64,000 bases of DNA from Anisakis pegreffii (lineage: Eukaryota > Nematoda > Chromadorea > Rhabditida > Anisakidae): positions 1 through 64,000 of the forward strand of contig JAPYMA010002852.1 of the NCBI GenBank assembly GCA_035041965.1, read 5' to 3'. This document shows positions 11,617 through 23,826 of the stretch, piece after piece. Position numbers and translations under genes: made by a program. The first letter of the stretch is position 1, and each line of letters begins with the position of its first letter. The notes under the pieces were generated by a model. That model ran no database searches. It was given only the letters and a program-made list of their open reading frames with translations, and was not told the DNA's origin.

Positions 11617-14600
11617 TCCCATGATATAATGATTCTCACACCATTTCTTCACCGCGCTCTCCCCTCCCTTAGCCGCTTGGCAGAGCATCATTTCCCTTCC
11701 TTCCAACAGTCTAAGAGGCCCCAATTCCACCTCCACTCCCTCTTGTGACAACTTATCACCTTTTAGCGACAGATCAAGAAGTTCGTGCATAGATCAGAAA
11801 ATTTGCTGTCAGAAGTTCAGCGGTTTTACCAAAGGATAAAACAAGACAACATTGGATAACTATGCAAAAATTATGCAAAAAAAAAAACAAATCCATAATC
11901 ATCCGTTAACATTCTAAATTCCCCCAAGCACTCTAGCATTCACCATCGGGGAAATTCTCACCCAGCCCACCGTTAGAATCAATGATCTGTACCATCACTT
12001 AAGGATCGGTTGCCACAATCACTTACAGTAAGTTGTTTCTTTTTGATTTTTTATTTGACCATTCAATCAAATCATCACATATCCGCTCACAAAAAATTTT
12101 CATCTGTTGGTGACGACTAACTGAAGACAAAGCAATTATATTGAATCGAAGAGACCCTTGAGCAAGGGATTCGCCCAGGAGAAAACGCCCATGCATTAGC
12201 GTATCAACAACAACCTAGAGATAATAATTGAACTTTAAACGTTGAGAGCATTGTGTGAGTGACGTAAAATCGATATGAACATGAGGATGAGTGCAGTTCC
12301 TTTCGTAAAGTCGATTAACATTTTAAATTCGAAAGAAATCGTTAAGTGAATTTCAGTTTTCAATAACAACTATTTGATTCTGAGTGCTCGATGAAACGTT
12401 TTAGCGATGTTCTGTTCCCATTCTTCTTCAGTTTCCCCAGTTCTCTCATGCTGTTTTCAGTCTAATGGCCAGCTGATTTTGTCCTTTGGATGTTTCTCTT
12501 TTGTTTTATGAATATTTCTCGGATAATTTATTGACATTTCACCGAAACTTTGCGTGCTAACAAAAAACTCTTTTTTCTATAACAAATGTTATGTAATTTT
12601 ATCGCCCTGCAGGGAACATCGGAACACAAATTGGCACAGAATCAGCTGACGTAATTGTGTTTTTGTTATTTTGTAAGTTTGCAATGAGCAGAGGAGTTCC
12701 AAGTTCGAATATCACTCACTAATGTATTTTGCGATAGTTGAATGCTTTACGTTGGCTGGTTTAGCCATTTGCATCTCAAGCTCCGCAATGGAAAAATCTC
12801 AGAGACCCACGAATTATCGCTGTCATTATGAAAGCGCTCAATCTAGAACCAGTCTGGAGCACATTTCATTGTGATGTGCGTTACTGATAACGTTGCCATT
12901 GGTTCGATATAAATCAGCGGTTCCTATGTTCTTACGCATTCCTTGCGCCCTCTAACCGTGTGGCAGACTGCGTTTCCACTCCTCATTGACGATCTATTAC
13001 AACTCGGTGACAATTCAAGAAATTGGTCTCTTACTCTGAAGAAATTTTGCTACTGAATCTAGTCTGTTACTACTGATACCGTCAATAGTGATTGCTACTG
13101 CTAGAATTTGCTACTGCTACAAAAATACCGTCAATAATCCATCCGTGATATCGTTGGATGAGTCAAACGATAATTTAGCCCTATTTAAGCCAAATTCTAA
13201 GCATCGGCCTCAGCCTGACTCTATGCTGAAACTCAAGCTTGAGTCTGAGTCTAGTTCAAGCGGGTAAGAGCAACTCGCATTACGGGATTGTTCCCAACCG
13301 CAGTCTGTCATTTCAAAAAGCCAGTCAATCAAGTCGCCAATTTGATTATGCAAATAAGTTTGTCATCAAAAATGTTTTCTGATCGAACCATCAGTTCGTC
13401 GTCATTCCTTGACGAGTCTCTCAAACATTTGACTGCCTTAAATGAATTTGCAATTAACGATGTTCTTGATGCAATTAACGTACACTTCTCGACTACTTAT
13501 CTGAGGTACAACTGTGCTGGAATGGATAGGCTGGGGAGTTTCCAGCAATTCAACTCAGTTCTGAAGATATTTACAGATTTCTTCGAAGTACTTCCTGTCC
13601 CTAACCATCATCAGTCCACGTTAATGAGGTCTTTCTTTACTCGTAAGCTCGTGTTTCTTGCTCGAAAACTTTTTTCTCGTTTGTCTTTGAATTACGTCAC
13701 TTTAACGTAACTTTCCAATCCGCACCTGGTCATTCGCTCTTCTCCTCAAGAGTTAGCTAATATATGTATCATGCATGCAATTACAACAACGATAATAACA
13801 ATAATTCAATTGATTGCAGGCAAAAAAAGTGAAACGAACTGCTGCTTATTCGCAACTGTTTATACTTCAGTTCAAATGCTCGCATTTTTAAGTTCAGTCT
13901 GCTGATCCACTTAACAATTTGCATAAGTTAGATTGATGGATGTTATTTGGTGGTCAATAATTCTCTGTTCTGCTTTCGAAAGATGTTTAATTTTTCAGCG
14001 ACTAAACTCATCACTTTCAAACGATTTCAATTACACTAATGTCGAACGTAACGGGAGGAGTTCGGATCGCCTGATTACACCTAAGTGATAGTGATTTGAT
14101 TAAGATATATTGATCAGTAATCAACTCTGTGAAGCGGATGCAATTCTTTATTTCATAAAATGGCGTTCAATTATGCTGTAAATCAGCTATCTTCATCGAT
14201 CTCGACTTACAGCACTCAAATATACTCTTCAAAGACTAACATTCAAGCAGTTCCGAAAATTGCTTAGTTCTTAGGATTTGTTACGTGATATTTGTTCATC
14301 GTTAGAAAATTGCTTGCAATCTATTCATTTATTCTTTATGCATATCGATGCTTAGAATGAACATTCGAGTCAGTGATGCGCGAAAGAAATTATAATTAGT
14401 TTGAGTTGCTTGTCTAGTATTGAAGCTTTTCTATGACTTCTTTGAGAAACAACGGAATATCTTGCCATTTCGTTCAGCAACTGAGCAGTGGTCGCTCTAC
14501 TTGTCGTACTCGCTTCACATGCCGTATTGTTGACTTCAGTGAAGTATGTCATCGGCGCATTTCGAGTCCCCCTTCCTCAGTGCCCACAGTAGTGCCTCTT

Positions 14601-15242
14601 TGGAATTCCCGATTAGGACACAATACCCTAATTTGTTAGGTAATACATATATTTCATACGGTACTTCAATATTCCACAAATACCTCACATAGTCATAAAT
14701 GTCATTTCGAATGTTTCGTTCTTAGAATTCAGTTTTCTCATTTTCAAAATGTCGTCGAATCCTTCAAACATATTGAATGCGTGGTGATTTTTTTAAATGC
14801 AATTTTTCGTTTGTTGAAGAAGATCGCTTTGAATGGTGGTTTTTGAACAGGTCTATTCATTTGTCATAAATCGAATTTGTTTTACTTCTTCTCAAAACAG
14901 CAAATCGAATCGAACAAGACGCAGTTCCGAGCCGAAATCAACGAGGCAGTCAATGAGTGAATTATATGGTAACTATGGCGCTTACTGCATTAAATCACGT
15001 TACATTCACTTTAAAAACCAGATCCCTTCTGAATTTTCTCTGGCAATTCCTTATTCGTCTTTTTTTTTGAAACTAGCGCACTAAATTGGTCGTCAGGTTT
15101 CTGAAAAAAAAAGCTTCAGGCGCGTCACGGTTCCTCGATATTAAACGTGAACATTTCCAATGGTTTCAACGATTTACCTCATTCAAGTAAAATACATGTT
15201 GTAAGACTGCTTGTTATTTCACCTGGATTACCTGGACTGACT

Positions 15243-15346
15243 AGGCTATCAAACGTTTATAACGTTGCTGGCCACAACGCTCGCGTTTCCGTTTGCACTG
15301 TTTTAGCCTTGATTGACGCCACCCCGCTGGCTAGGCGAGCAGGCCA
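15243..15346 (-). mobile_element. Internally deleted derivative of the RTE-like LINE
   Basis: The left half (AGGCTATCAAACGTTTATAA, then CGTTGCTGGCCACAA) matches the 3' end of the LINE at 1229-1262. The right half (TTTTAGCC...GACGCCACCCCGCTGG, then CTAGGCGAGCAGGCCA) matches the LINE 5' end at 5387-5436. The roughly 3-kb interior is missing. Both outer ends coincide with those of the long copy, so it is a deletion product or a short non-autonomous derivative rather than an ordinary 5' truncation. Confidence 0.75.
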
Positions 15347-18226
15347 AGTGAGTACAACCGAGTATTTAATTAGTTGCCGTGAATACTTTGCACAATTAAA
15401 CGTAGCCAAATATCAATCCGATAAATAATCATAACTCTACAATATAAACATTCCGCCGACCGCTCACAGCGATCAACAAAACAACCGCTCGATGTGTAAG
15501 TAACAAGTAATATTCTGACAACAGCTTAACAAGTAGCTTGTTATTTTGAAAATCATTATTAGATTAACAGCCATATGACTGATTGATGAGGGAGTTGTTG
15601 GAGGAGCTGTGTTCACTCGAAGTTACGAAATGCTTTTGATCGCAGAGATCATCTTCATAACTGCAAGCGCTGAATGGCATTTGCACTAGCATATGCGATT
15701 GTTGATAGTAAGACGTCGTTGTGATGAAATTTCTTAGACGTCTCGATTCGTCATTGCTTCATTGTACCAAGAAAGCAGTATACGCGTCAACGAGAATCTT
15801 AAAGCATTTTAATGACTCAAGTCTAGGGTTATTCAAACTTTGCTTTGGTTATTCCTTCGGTCATGTGTCATTTCTCAAATATCCTAATTGATCTGATGTT
15901 ATTGCGGAGTTGAATGCGATGTACTATTGGCTTGTGAAATATGGATATCATGTAGGTTTTCATTTATGTTCAGTTTGGATGTTCCTGCGACCAACAACAC
16001 GTTGGATCAGTTTTGCGATAAACATCTCAAATGGTGCCTTTCTGATGATGTATTCGATGGGAACTTCCTCAGATTCGTCCGAAAACGGTTGTATTACAAA
16101 ATATTGAAGCAAGCATTCTCTGATAGATTCGCAGATCATTCGAATGACGATGCGAGAATCTGTGGCGTTTTTCTCGGCTCAGCTAAAGCCTTGATTGGAG
16201 TGCTGAGCTGAATGTGATATAATTGCGGAGTTGATGCTCTACAAGAACAAGAATTTGAGACATCAGCCGATAGCCTACTGATGCATCGCGACATTCTGCT
16301 GTACTGCGACATCAGTTAACATCTTGCGTTCGTAAATGCCAACGGGTAATGAAAAATGTATGACTGTCGATAAATTTTCATCTTTCCCGATGTCTGCTTT
16401 ACACTCTCGGTCATTGCATTCACGGGAGTCGCCAACAATTTTCAACTTATTTCCACCTATTACGCATGATTCATCACTATTTCAAAAAACGAGTCGACTC
16501 ATTCAGTGAACATATACTACTCGAAGTAAATTGTCCGCCCAAGCACGCACTGTCACGTCGTGAACACAGCAGAGTTGAGCACTACCCTAGCGGCATCCAG
16601 TAATAAGTGCTGGATGACAACGACACATCTTTTTAGGTGTCATGAATGTTGCACCATTAATCTTTATGATTGATCTCTACTGTGATAGACATCGCGTGAT
16701 GACTTTCGATTTGAGGCACCGATGAGCTTGTAATCCTATGAAATATATCCTACGCATTTCTTTTCACTAGCCCTTTAGTTATCGTTTAGTGAAACGCTTC
16801 AGATTCATCACCACTTTTACACTATTAAACATTCATGTTCCAGTGATAAATGGAGCTATTAGAATGTGAAATTTTTGAGTTGCTCTTCATCGCAACGATG
16901 CTCACGACTGACGAATGAAATTTTTTTCTGACAATAAGAGATTTTTCCCGGCAACTGTAAGCTTCTTTATGGGATTATGCCTTGCGATAACTTTTTTTAC
17001 GGACGGTGAGAAGCTTGAATGAACGCGAAATTTCGCATCACTGACTAATGTGATATTTGCTCAGTATGTGAAACAGTGATCCCCAGGGAGTAGAACAAAA
17101 ATAGATCGGTCGGTTATAGCGCTTAACTGACATGCGAGAAGTGTCTGCAGAATATTTTTTCGTGTCTCCCCACAGAATATTTTTTTTCAGTACTTAACCA
17201 ATAGTAATATGAGCCTTGGTTGGTAAGAACCAACTTTTCAACTGATTTCAAACATTAAACTGCACATTAGCTAATATTGTCATCGTTTCTGTTGCCAGAC
17301 TTCTATTTTATAAAGCAGGAGTGATCAGTATGTATAACTTTACGCAATCGAATTCAGTTGCTGTCTCATTTTCAAAAAAATAAATAAATAAACCATCATG
17401 TCTTCAGTTACTCACTGAAGAATTCCATTCATCACCCTGCAGGCATACCAGTTGTGTGTATTAGCTTGTCGAAACTTTTAGAGATGAAACAGTTGTTGGT
17501 GATAAGATACAATTGACGAGACATTGAAAGCGCATGAATGATCGATGAATTTATGGCATTGTGAAGATGTGTGAAATGCTGTGTATTTTTATCGAAAATC
17601 AGCGTAAACAAGCAGTTATAAATGTTGGCCAGAAAGCATGTTCCGTTCCGTTTCGGTATGCATATTTCTTAGGAATTCCAGCGGAACAGCGCCACACACT
17701 CTTATCTTCAGTAGTGTTCATGAGCGAACGCACGCAATAAATCACCATTTTACGTTTTAAGTCGATTATTCTAAGGTTAACGTTTATGACTGATGGTTCG
17801 TAGTAATACGATAGTAACGAGTGAAAGTAATGATTATTAGTCAGCTAGAGTAACGAATTTCATCCTAACTGACCGCAAACTTCATTATTCGTCCAAGTAT
17901 AGGTGAATATCAATCAACAAAGCTTACATTTATTTCGTGCTTTTTGGTTGAGTTTTTGAAACAGACGTTGATTTATGTTACAATGTTCAGTGAAATATGT
18001 GTTGGAATCCTCGGTCATTCAGCATTACTCTTTTGCAGCTTATTTGCATCGAGAGCTGTTTGTCAGAGATTGCATGCCATCGTATTTTTTTGCATTCAAC
18101 ATTTCATTATACGTTCTTAGAATCTTGCATTGTCTTATGAACGTTGTCGACAATATTTCATAAACACACCTAAGCAGATTGTAATGAGAAAGTGCTCCAG
18201 TTATTCACTTTCACAACAACCACATT

Positions 18227-18311
18227 CAATGACAACAGCTAATTTCTTTAAGACCCTCATCCTGTCCCTCGTACTCATTTCGGTCATTCTTTCCTTTCAG
18301 CTATCATCATG
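18227..18311 (+). CDS. Possible signal-peptide exon (low confidence)
   Basis: An ATG opens MTTANFFKTLILSLVLISVI and runs on into LSFQLSS, a Thr/Lys start followed by a strongly hydrophobic stretch as in a signal peptide. It ends at a good donor, TCAT|GTAAGG. The next exon was not identified. The codons after the donor hold a stop, then an unlinked charged repeat (18340-18420). It could be a first exon of an unrecognised secreted protein or a chance ORF. Confidence 0.25.
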
Positions 18312-18344
18312 TAAGGGATGAAGAGAGAAAAAAATTGCTGAAGA

Positions 18345-18415
18345 TCCAGAAGAAGATCGAGATTGTAAAGATCGAGATTGTCGAGATTGTAAAGATCGAG
18401 ATTATCGAGATTGCA
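18345..18415. repeat. Short imperfect tandem repeat of GATCGAGATTGT units
   Basis: Units of GATCGAGATTGTAAA and CGAGATTGTAAA recur about five times. The plus-strand frame reads as alternating Arg-Asp-Cys-Lys-Asp without a stop until 18518-18520. No link to a gene is established. Confidence 0.6.
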
Positions 18416-21301
18416 AAGATCACCCTAACAAACGGTCCCATTCAAATTCAGTCAATCGGTTATTGATGCTCAATCCAAACATAAAGTTCAAATACGAACT
18501 GAGTTTCAGAATTTGTTGAATTGCACGAATTTATTAGTTCATTCAGTCATATGCACGCAGTGAAACAATGCATTCATGTCGAGGCGTTCCATGAATTGGC
18601 ATTTTGAATAATGAATAGAATATTAATTTTGAGTTTAAAAAATTCAATGTTTAAGCGAATAATTGTTCTTGGAAATTGACTGCTGAATAAATTCATTTGA
18701 TTTCTTTGAATTGAATGCAGAAACTTGAATAGTTAATTGTCTCATTGGTCTGTCCTGGCCACATTCAGCTTTGTTTCTAATCTTTTTTTTACAAGGAGAT
18801 TCACTCCTAGATTGCTTAGATATAAACTTTAATCCCCTTCAAAAAACTTTTCAAATCATGATGGATGAATGAATGGACGTACAAATGCAGATCGCATCAT
18901 CTTCAACTCGCCTGACAGATTATCATCTCCCTATAACGACAACTTCAGATACGCGTTCAAGTGGAGCGAACAAAAGTTTATTTACTCGTTCATATTTGCC
19001 GTTTCGTTGTGTTGATATCCACCGAATCCTTGTCAGAGCTAATAAATCAAGGTTTGCCATGTGGGTACGATCGAACTGACATTGCATCACTCTGTCCGTC
19101 TCCAAATCCCATCTTGATATGGACAAATTTTATTCATCGATTCGTGACAGCCCATCGTTGCATTTTCACCTGTTATCTGCTATTCAACTAAGCTGTTGTT
19201 TTTGACGTGAGGATTGCTTGATGAGTGTTGGCTGCTGCATTTGGCGGCTGTCTTAGTTTTGCATGATCATTTTAAGATCAATTCACGGATGCATATTGCC
19301 CCAGTCGATGTCGTTCTGAAGACATTTCAAGCGTTTGAAACACCACGTATAATAATATTATTAGAACTTGCATCTTAGAAATTACATTAACGGTCTGAAT
19401 AACTCCATTTCGAATACGGATCGGATGTGGTGCGTTCAGCTCAAATGACACTCGACGATTCCTGAAAGTGATGCTCATTTATCGCTATTGCCTTTTCGTT
19501 TTTGCTTGAAATGGGTGTCGCAATGTAAACAAAAGTACTAATTTAATTGTCGTGACTTTTTAGCATTAGACGTTTCTCTGTGGCCAGCAATCATTGAATG
19601 CTTGTTCTGTCATCTGATTGTCAGTGGATGCTGTTTTTTCCATTGTTCTTTGAAAACATTTATCAGCCACAAGGAAAGAAAACTTGCCGAAAAACTGTTT
19701 CTAGCAAATAGTGCGAAAAACGATGTTCGAATAACAAACTAAGATTTCTATTCATTGCGGTGGCTGATTTCCTCTCATCATTACCGTAAGCAATTTCTTT
19801 CCAATTAGAATGGTTTCATTGATCAATGAAATACAAAAATAGGCAACTGTACTTCATTATCCTTTCCCCAGACATTTTTCATCAACTTGTTTACGATTGT
19901 TCAGGAAATATTGTCACTTTAGTTGTATTCATGATAGCATTGAACAAACCTAATTAAAACCAAATATTTTTGGTTTCACGGCTATCTGATTTCCTCTTGG
20001 CAAACACCATCGATCAAATAACAACACAATTTTCAATTGCCATCGATACTGGACGTTATTTGTTTGCTTATTTGAATCTCTCTTCAACTGTTCATTAGGG
20101 GTAACATCTCGTTCATATGATTAAGAACATTTCAGTGATTTGTTCAGCTGCTCCATAGAATTACTAGTAGATCGTCCACGTCTTCAGTTTGAACTGATGA
20201 CGTAATGAAGGGGCATTGGACTGGGTGGATACAGACTCTCTCCAGATTTTCAGCACAACATTAATTAAAGTTTTCGATGGTGTGTCACGTTCGTTTCTTC
20301 TGAGAATTTTCACAAATCCCTAGATGAACGTTTTCTATGCCTTCGACGGATTCTGAAACGAATAGCGTTGATCAATTCAACGAGAAATCAATGCGAATCA
20401 GAGGAATTCGCTCGAAGCTTTTAACGAATATTTGATTTGTTAACAAACGCGCAAATATTATGATAATTCTCAGTGATTTGTGAACAGCTAACTCATTACT
20501 TATTATTACTCGACTCCCACGTATCGCTTCCAAGAAACATTTGCTGTTGCGTGTACTGAGTCACTTTTGTTATTACCGCGAGGATTGATCTGAAGACTGA
20601 TTCGAACATTGAATTGAGCAACATTTGTGAAGTACAATTCTGTTCTCACAATAAGATTTTCCATATTGTTTTTCTCATATGTAATATCAGTGTAACAAGC
20701 AGAATTTTTTAAATCGCAATGCTTTTTGTATTTTCAAGCTTACTGCAACATGCTACCTAGGTAATGCGCTCTCCTCTGTCGATCAGTCGTGTCGTTTGAT
20801 TGTTTCACCAATTTTTACCTTCAATCGCAAATAAAATTTGGCTGAAAGGATATTCACTGTTGTGTTGCTGACCAAAAAACAACGGAGCATATTGTTATTC
20901 GCTTTACCGCATCATGTTGTTTATGATGTGATTGAATTTCAGAAAATCTAGTCACTATCTGATCAGAATACCGGAAGTGATAATTTATAGCTGACAGAAA
21001 ACATTTTGATTGAAAAATTTATTGTAAGAGAGAAAGTAACATTCATAATTGTCGTCAGCGGAAGGATAGTTCAATGCTTTTGAGAATTTGAAGCTTTTTA
21101 ATTCGTCTTTTTTAACCGATTAGAATGAAGATTCAGTAGGGAGAGCATATCCTCGATATTTGCTTATAAGCGTACAGTGCCTTCGATTATTCTGTCAAAT
21201 CACGGGAAAATGTTTCGGTATCACTCACAGTCCGCATATATCGAAGGCACTTTTGTTTGCTTATTCATTTTGTTTATTGCGCTTATTTCTGGTTGAGTTG
21301 T

Positions 21302-21429
21302 CGGATCTGATTCCGCTGTTCCAATCGCTGGTACCTTCAACATGGGATCTGATTCCGTTGTTCCAATCGCTGGTACGTTCAACATGGGATCTGATTCCGC
21401 TGTTCCAATCGCTGGTACGTTCAACATTC
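21302..21429. repeat. 42-bp minisatellite, three copies
   Basis: Three head-to-tail copies of GATCTGATTCCGCTGTTCCA followed by ATCGCTGGTACGTTCAACATGG, starting at 21304, 21346 and 21388 and differing at only a few positions. The period is a multiple of three, so frames on both strands remain open (DLIPLFQSLVRSTW on plus). Low divergence implies recent duplication. No protein family is recognised, so coding status is doubtful. Confidence 0.9.
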
Positions 21430-22914
21430 CAGCCAATAATTCTGATGCACTTTTGTCACGTTTATTCTATTTCTGCTATTGTTCATGGTTCGGCGTATTT
21501 TCAAAACATCAACTCACCCCTTCCTCAGCATAAAGCAAACAGCTATTTTATTGTGCGTAAGTGAATTGAATGAAATGGACAAGCCAAGCCATTCCACGTG
21601 ACGGTTTCAATTCAATTACGCTATCTTAAATTCATTTCGATTAATATTACTTCATTTGTTAGCGCATTGTGCTCATTGTTCATTCCATAATTGCGTAATG
21701 CTTACGCTTGATATTGCTTCTTTTGTAAGTAGTCGTAAGCATAAAGCTTTTGCTTTTGTTCTTTTACCAATTGAACAAGCTTTCATGTATTATTGAGCGC
21801 CATGCCATGTTTTTGACATTTAGTGATCACATTTGATTTGCGAATGAAGAATATACATAAAGTGATGCCATGACGTAACACAACACCTCTCCCATATGAA
21901 TTTTCCATTGTACTCATCAAATATCAAGTGACAACGATGTTCACAAACGTCTCATAAGTGGAGTAAATAACTTAGTTAATCAAGAATCACAATAAACGCC
22001 AACATTCAACAGATTATTGATGGATGGACTGCCGACAATTCCAAGCAATATCCTGTTGCTAAACCATCTGAAGCGTGCAATAATGTGCTATTTTTTGAGA
22101 GGAGTGTTTCAAGACTCGATAACAGCCTGTGCAATTATTAAACTCGTTAAGAAGCACTTCGAAATCGCTCCCCGAGGAGAGTACTCAACAACAAATCGCG
22201 TTTCACACCAGCCGTCGGCATCGTTCCGACCATTGTTTTATGATCGCATTCAGTTGTTACGTTCACATTCGGCGTTGCGAATTCCGTTCATTCATTTATT
22301 CAAACACTGGCACATTGCAAATGTTCAGCTGATCGAATATGCATTGATTCGATTCACCCAAACTTCTGTCATCACTCGCAATTAACGCACATTCTCTTAT
22401 TCCCAAATGAATGTATGTAATAGTTAATTTATCAACAAGAAAAAAAAGGAAAAAAACATAATATGAAAGTGTATGTGACCATTTTAATGGTTTGATTTGC
22501 ATAAATTACAACGAACTTTTCGAGAAAACGAGAAAATTTGTTTTCCGAAAGCTGTACATAACTTCTGAATATTTAATAGAATTAACCCTTTGCATGATCG
22601 TGCATTTTTTAATTTTTTAAAAGGATTTCGCAGTGATTCTGAAAATGTGCCGTTAATAATCAATTAATTATGAAATAAGATTGATCGACACATTCCGTAT
22701 TCTTACTAAAGCCCACAACAGTTCTTTCGCAACTGTCACATCCTTTTTCAGTACTTCTAATATAATATTTATCGCTTCTCAAGTTGTTTATGAACTCAGA
22801 AACTGAAATTTTGAGCGCATTAACTGCTTCAGTTAGATCAACGAAACCGACCAATGCTTGAAGAATACTACCGCAATGAATTACTCTACCGTTTGGAAGT
22901 GATACGAATTGGGG

Positions 22915-22960
22915 TTAGGCTGAAGGACCTCTACGGTCGGGTAGAGGTCCTTCAGCCTAA
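22915..22960. repeat. Perfect 20-bp hairpin with possible pseudoknot pairing
   Basis: Arms 22915-22934 (TTAGGCTGAAGGACCTCTAC) and 22941-22960 are perfectly complementary around the loop GGTCGG. The sequence CCGACC at 22965-22970, just downstream, is complementary to the whole loop. The block is more GC-rich than its surroundings. Its role is unknown; it could be a transposon end or a structured RNA. Confidence 0.85.
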
Positions 22961-23826
22961 ACCTCCGACCTGAAAGGCCCTTTTACGACTATCTGTTGCA
23001 CTGAATCCTAGTTGGTGGGTGTTCGACGCCCCGAATCCTAGTACAAAGTGACGACCACAAACCCTAATGCAAAGTATCACTGCTGTTTGTACAGACTCAA
23101 CACTCAATACTGCCAACTACTTTTCTTTTTATTGCTCAGCTAAGCGTTGTTGATTCCTTCTTATAGAATAATCAAAACTGCTTGTTATGCGCTCATTCGC
23201 ACATTATTCTGTGAGTTTCATCGAACTACGCTAACCTACGAGCGATTATTAATGATTGCAGTATGCAATCTTCGTTCGATACAATGAAACGTGCCGTTAA
23301 GTGGTATATTTCAGACGTATCGCATGCGTGAATTTCTTCACCGGGCCTCGTCGTTTTCCAATCGTAGTTCTATTGATGGAATGAATGGTGCGATTTTGTT
23401 TTTGCTTCTGTTTTTTTTCATCTACTCCTCTGGGAAATTGTATTATTTGATTGGATGATTTGTGAGTGACTGAATCGTGGCGGTAGTTTTACTGATGAAA
23501 GGAACATCTTACGAACGAGATTTTTCAAAAGTTTAAGATATCAGAGTTTTCATACTGATTTATTAAGAAAGGATGACTTGAGTAAAAATGGAACATCCAT
23601 GCATTTCATATGCAGTGAACATGTAAGATTCAGTTTCTTAGCATCATGTTCTGGTGTGATCAGCACTGATCAAACACACACCAGTCCAATGGTGTTTTAT
23701 CTAGAAGATCTTATAATGCTAAATAGAGTGCAAAAACGCTAGATAAAGTAAAATGTACAGACAGATATGACTTGTGAGGGATATGTCGTGCTTTCAAAGA
23801 AATTTTCTGTAAACCTGTAACATTCA

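Larger units (their letters stand above)
11617..23826. other. Long gene-poor stretch upstream of the K+ channel gene
   Basis: About 12 kb with no recognised multi-exon gene. ORFs of 90-140 codons at 13288-13710, 15927-16211, 21160-21564 and 22017-22385 lack recognisable domains and consistent splice-site context. It contains an internally deleted LINE relic, a possible signal-peptide exon, a short charged tandem repeat, a 42-bp minisatellite and a strong hairpin, all listed separately. It may hold 5' exons or regulatory sequence of the channel gene. Confidence 0.45.

Noticed and set aside
13288..13710. 140-codon plus-strand ORF as a gene
   Set aside because: No domain, no signal peptide, no splice partners; its length is within what can arise by chance over a long gene-poor stretch.
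15927..16211. 94-codon plus-strand ORF as a protein gene
   Set aside because: Overlaps an equally plausible ORF in another frame and shows no recognisable domain.
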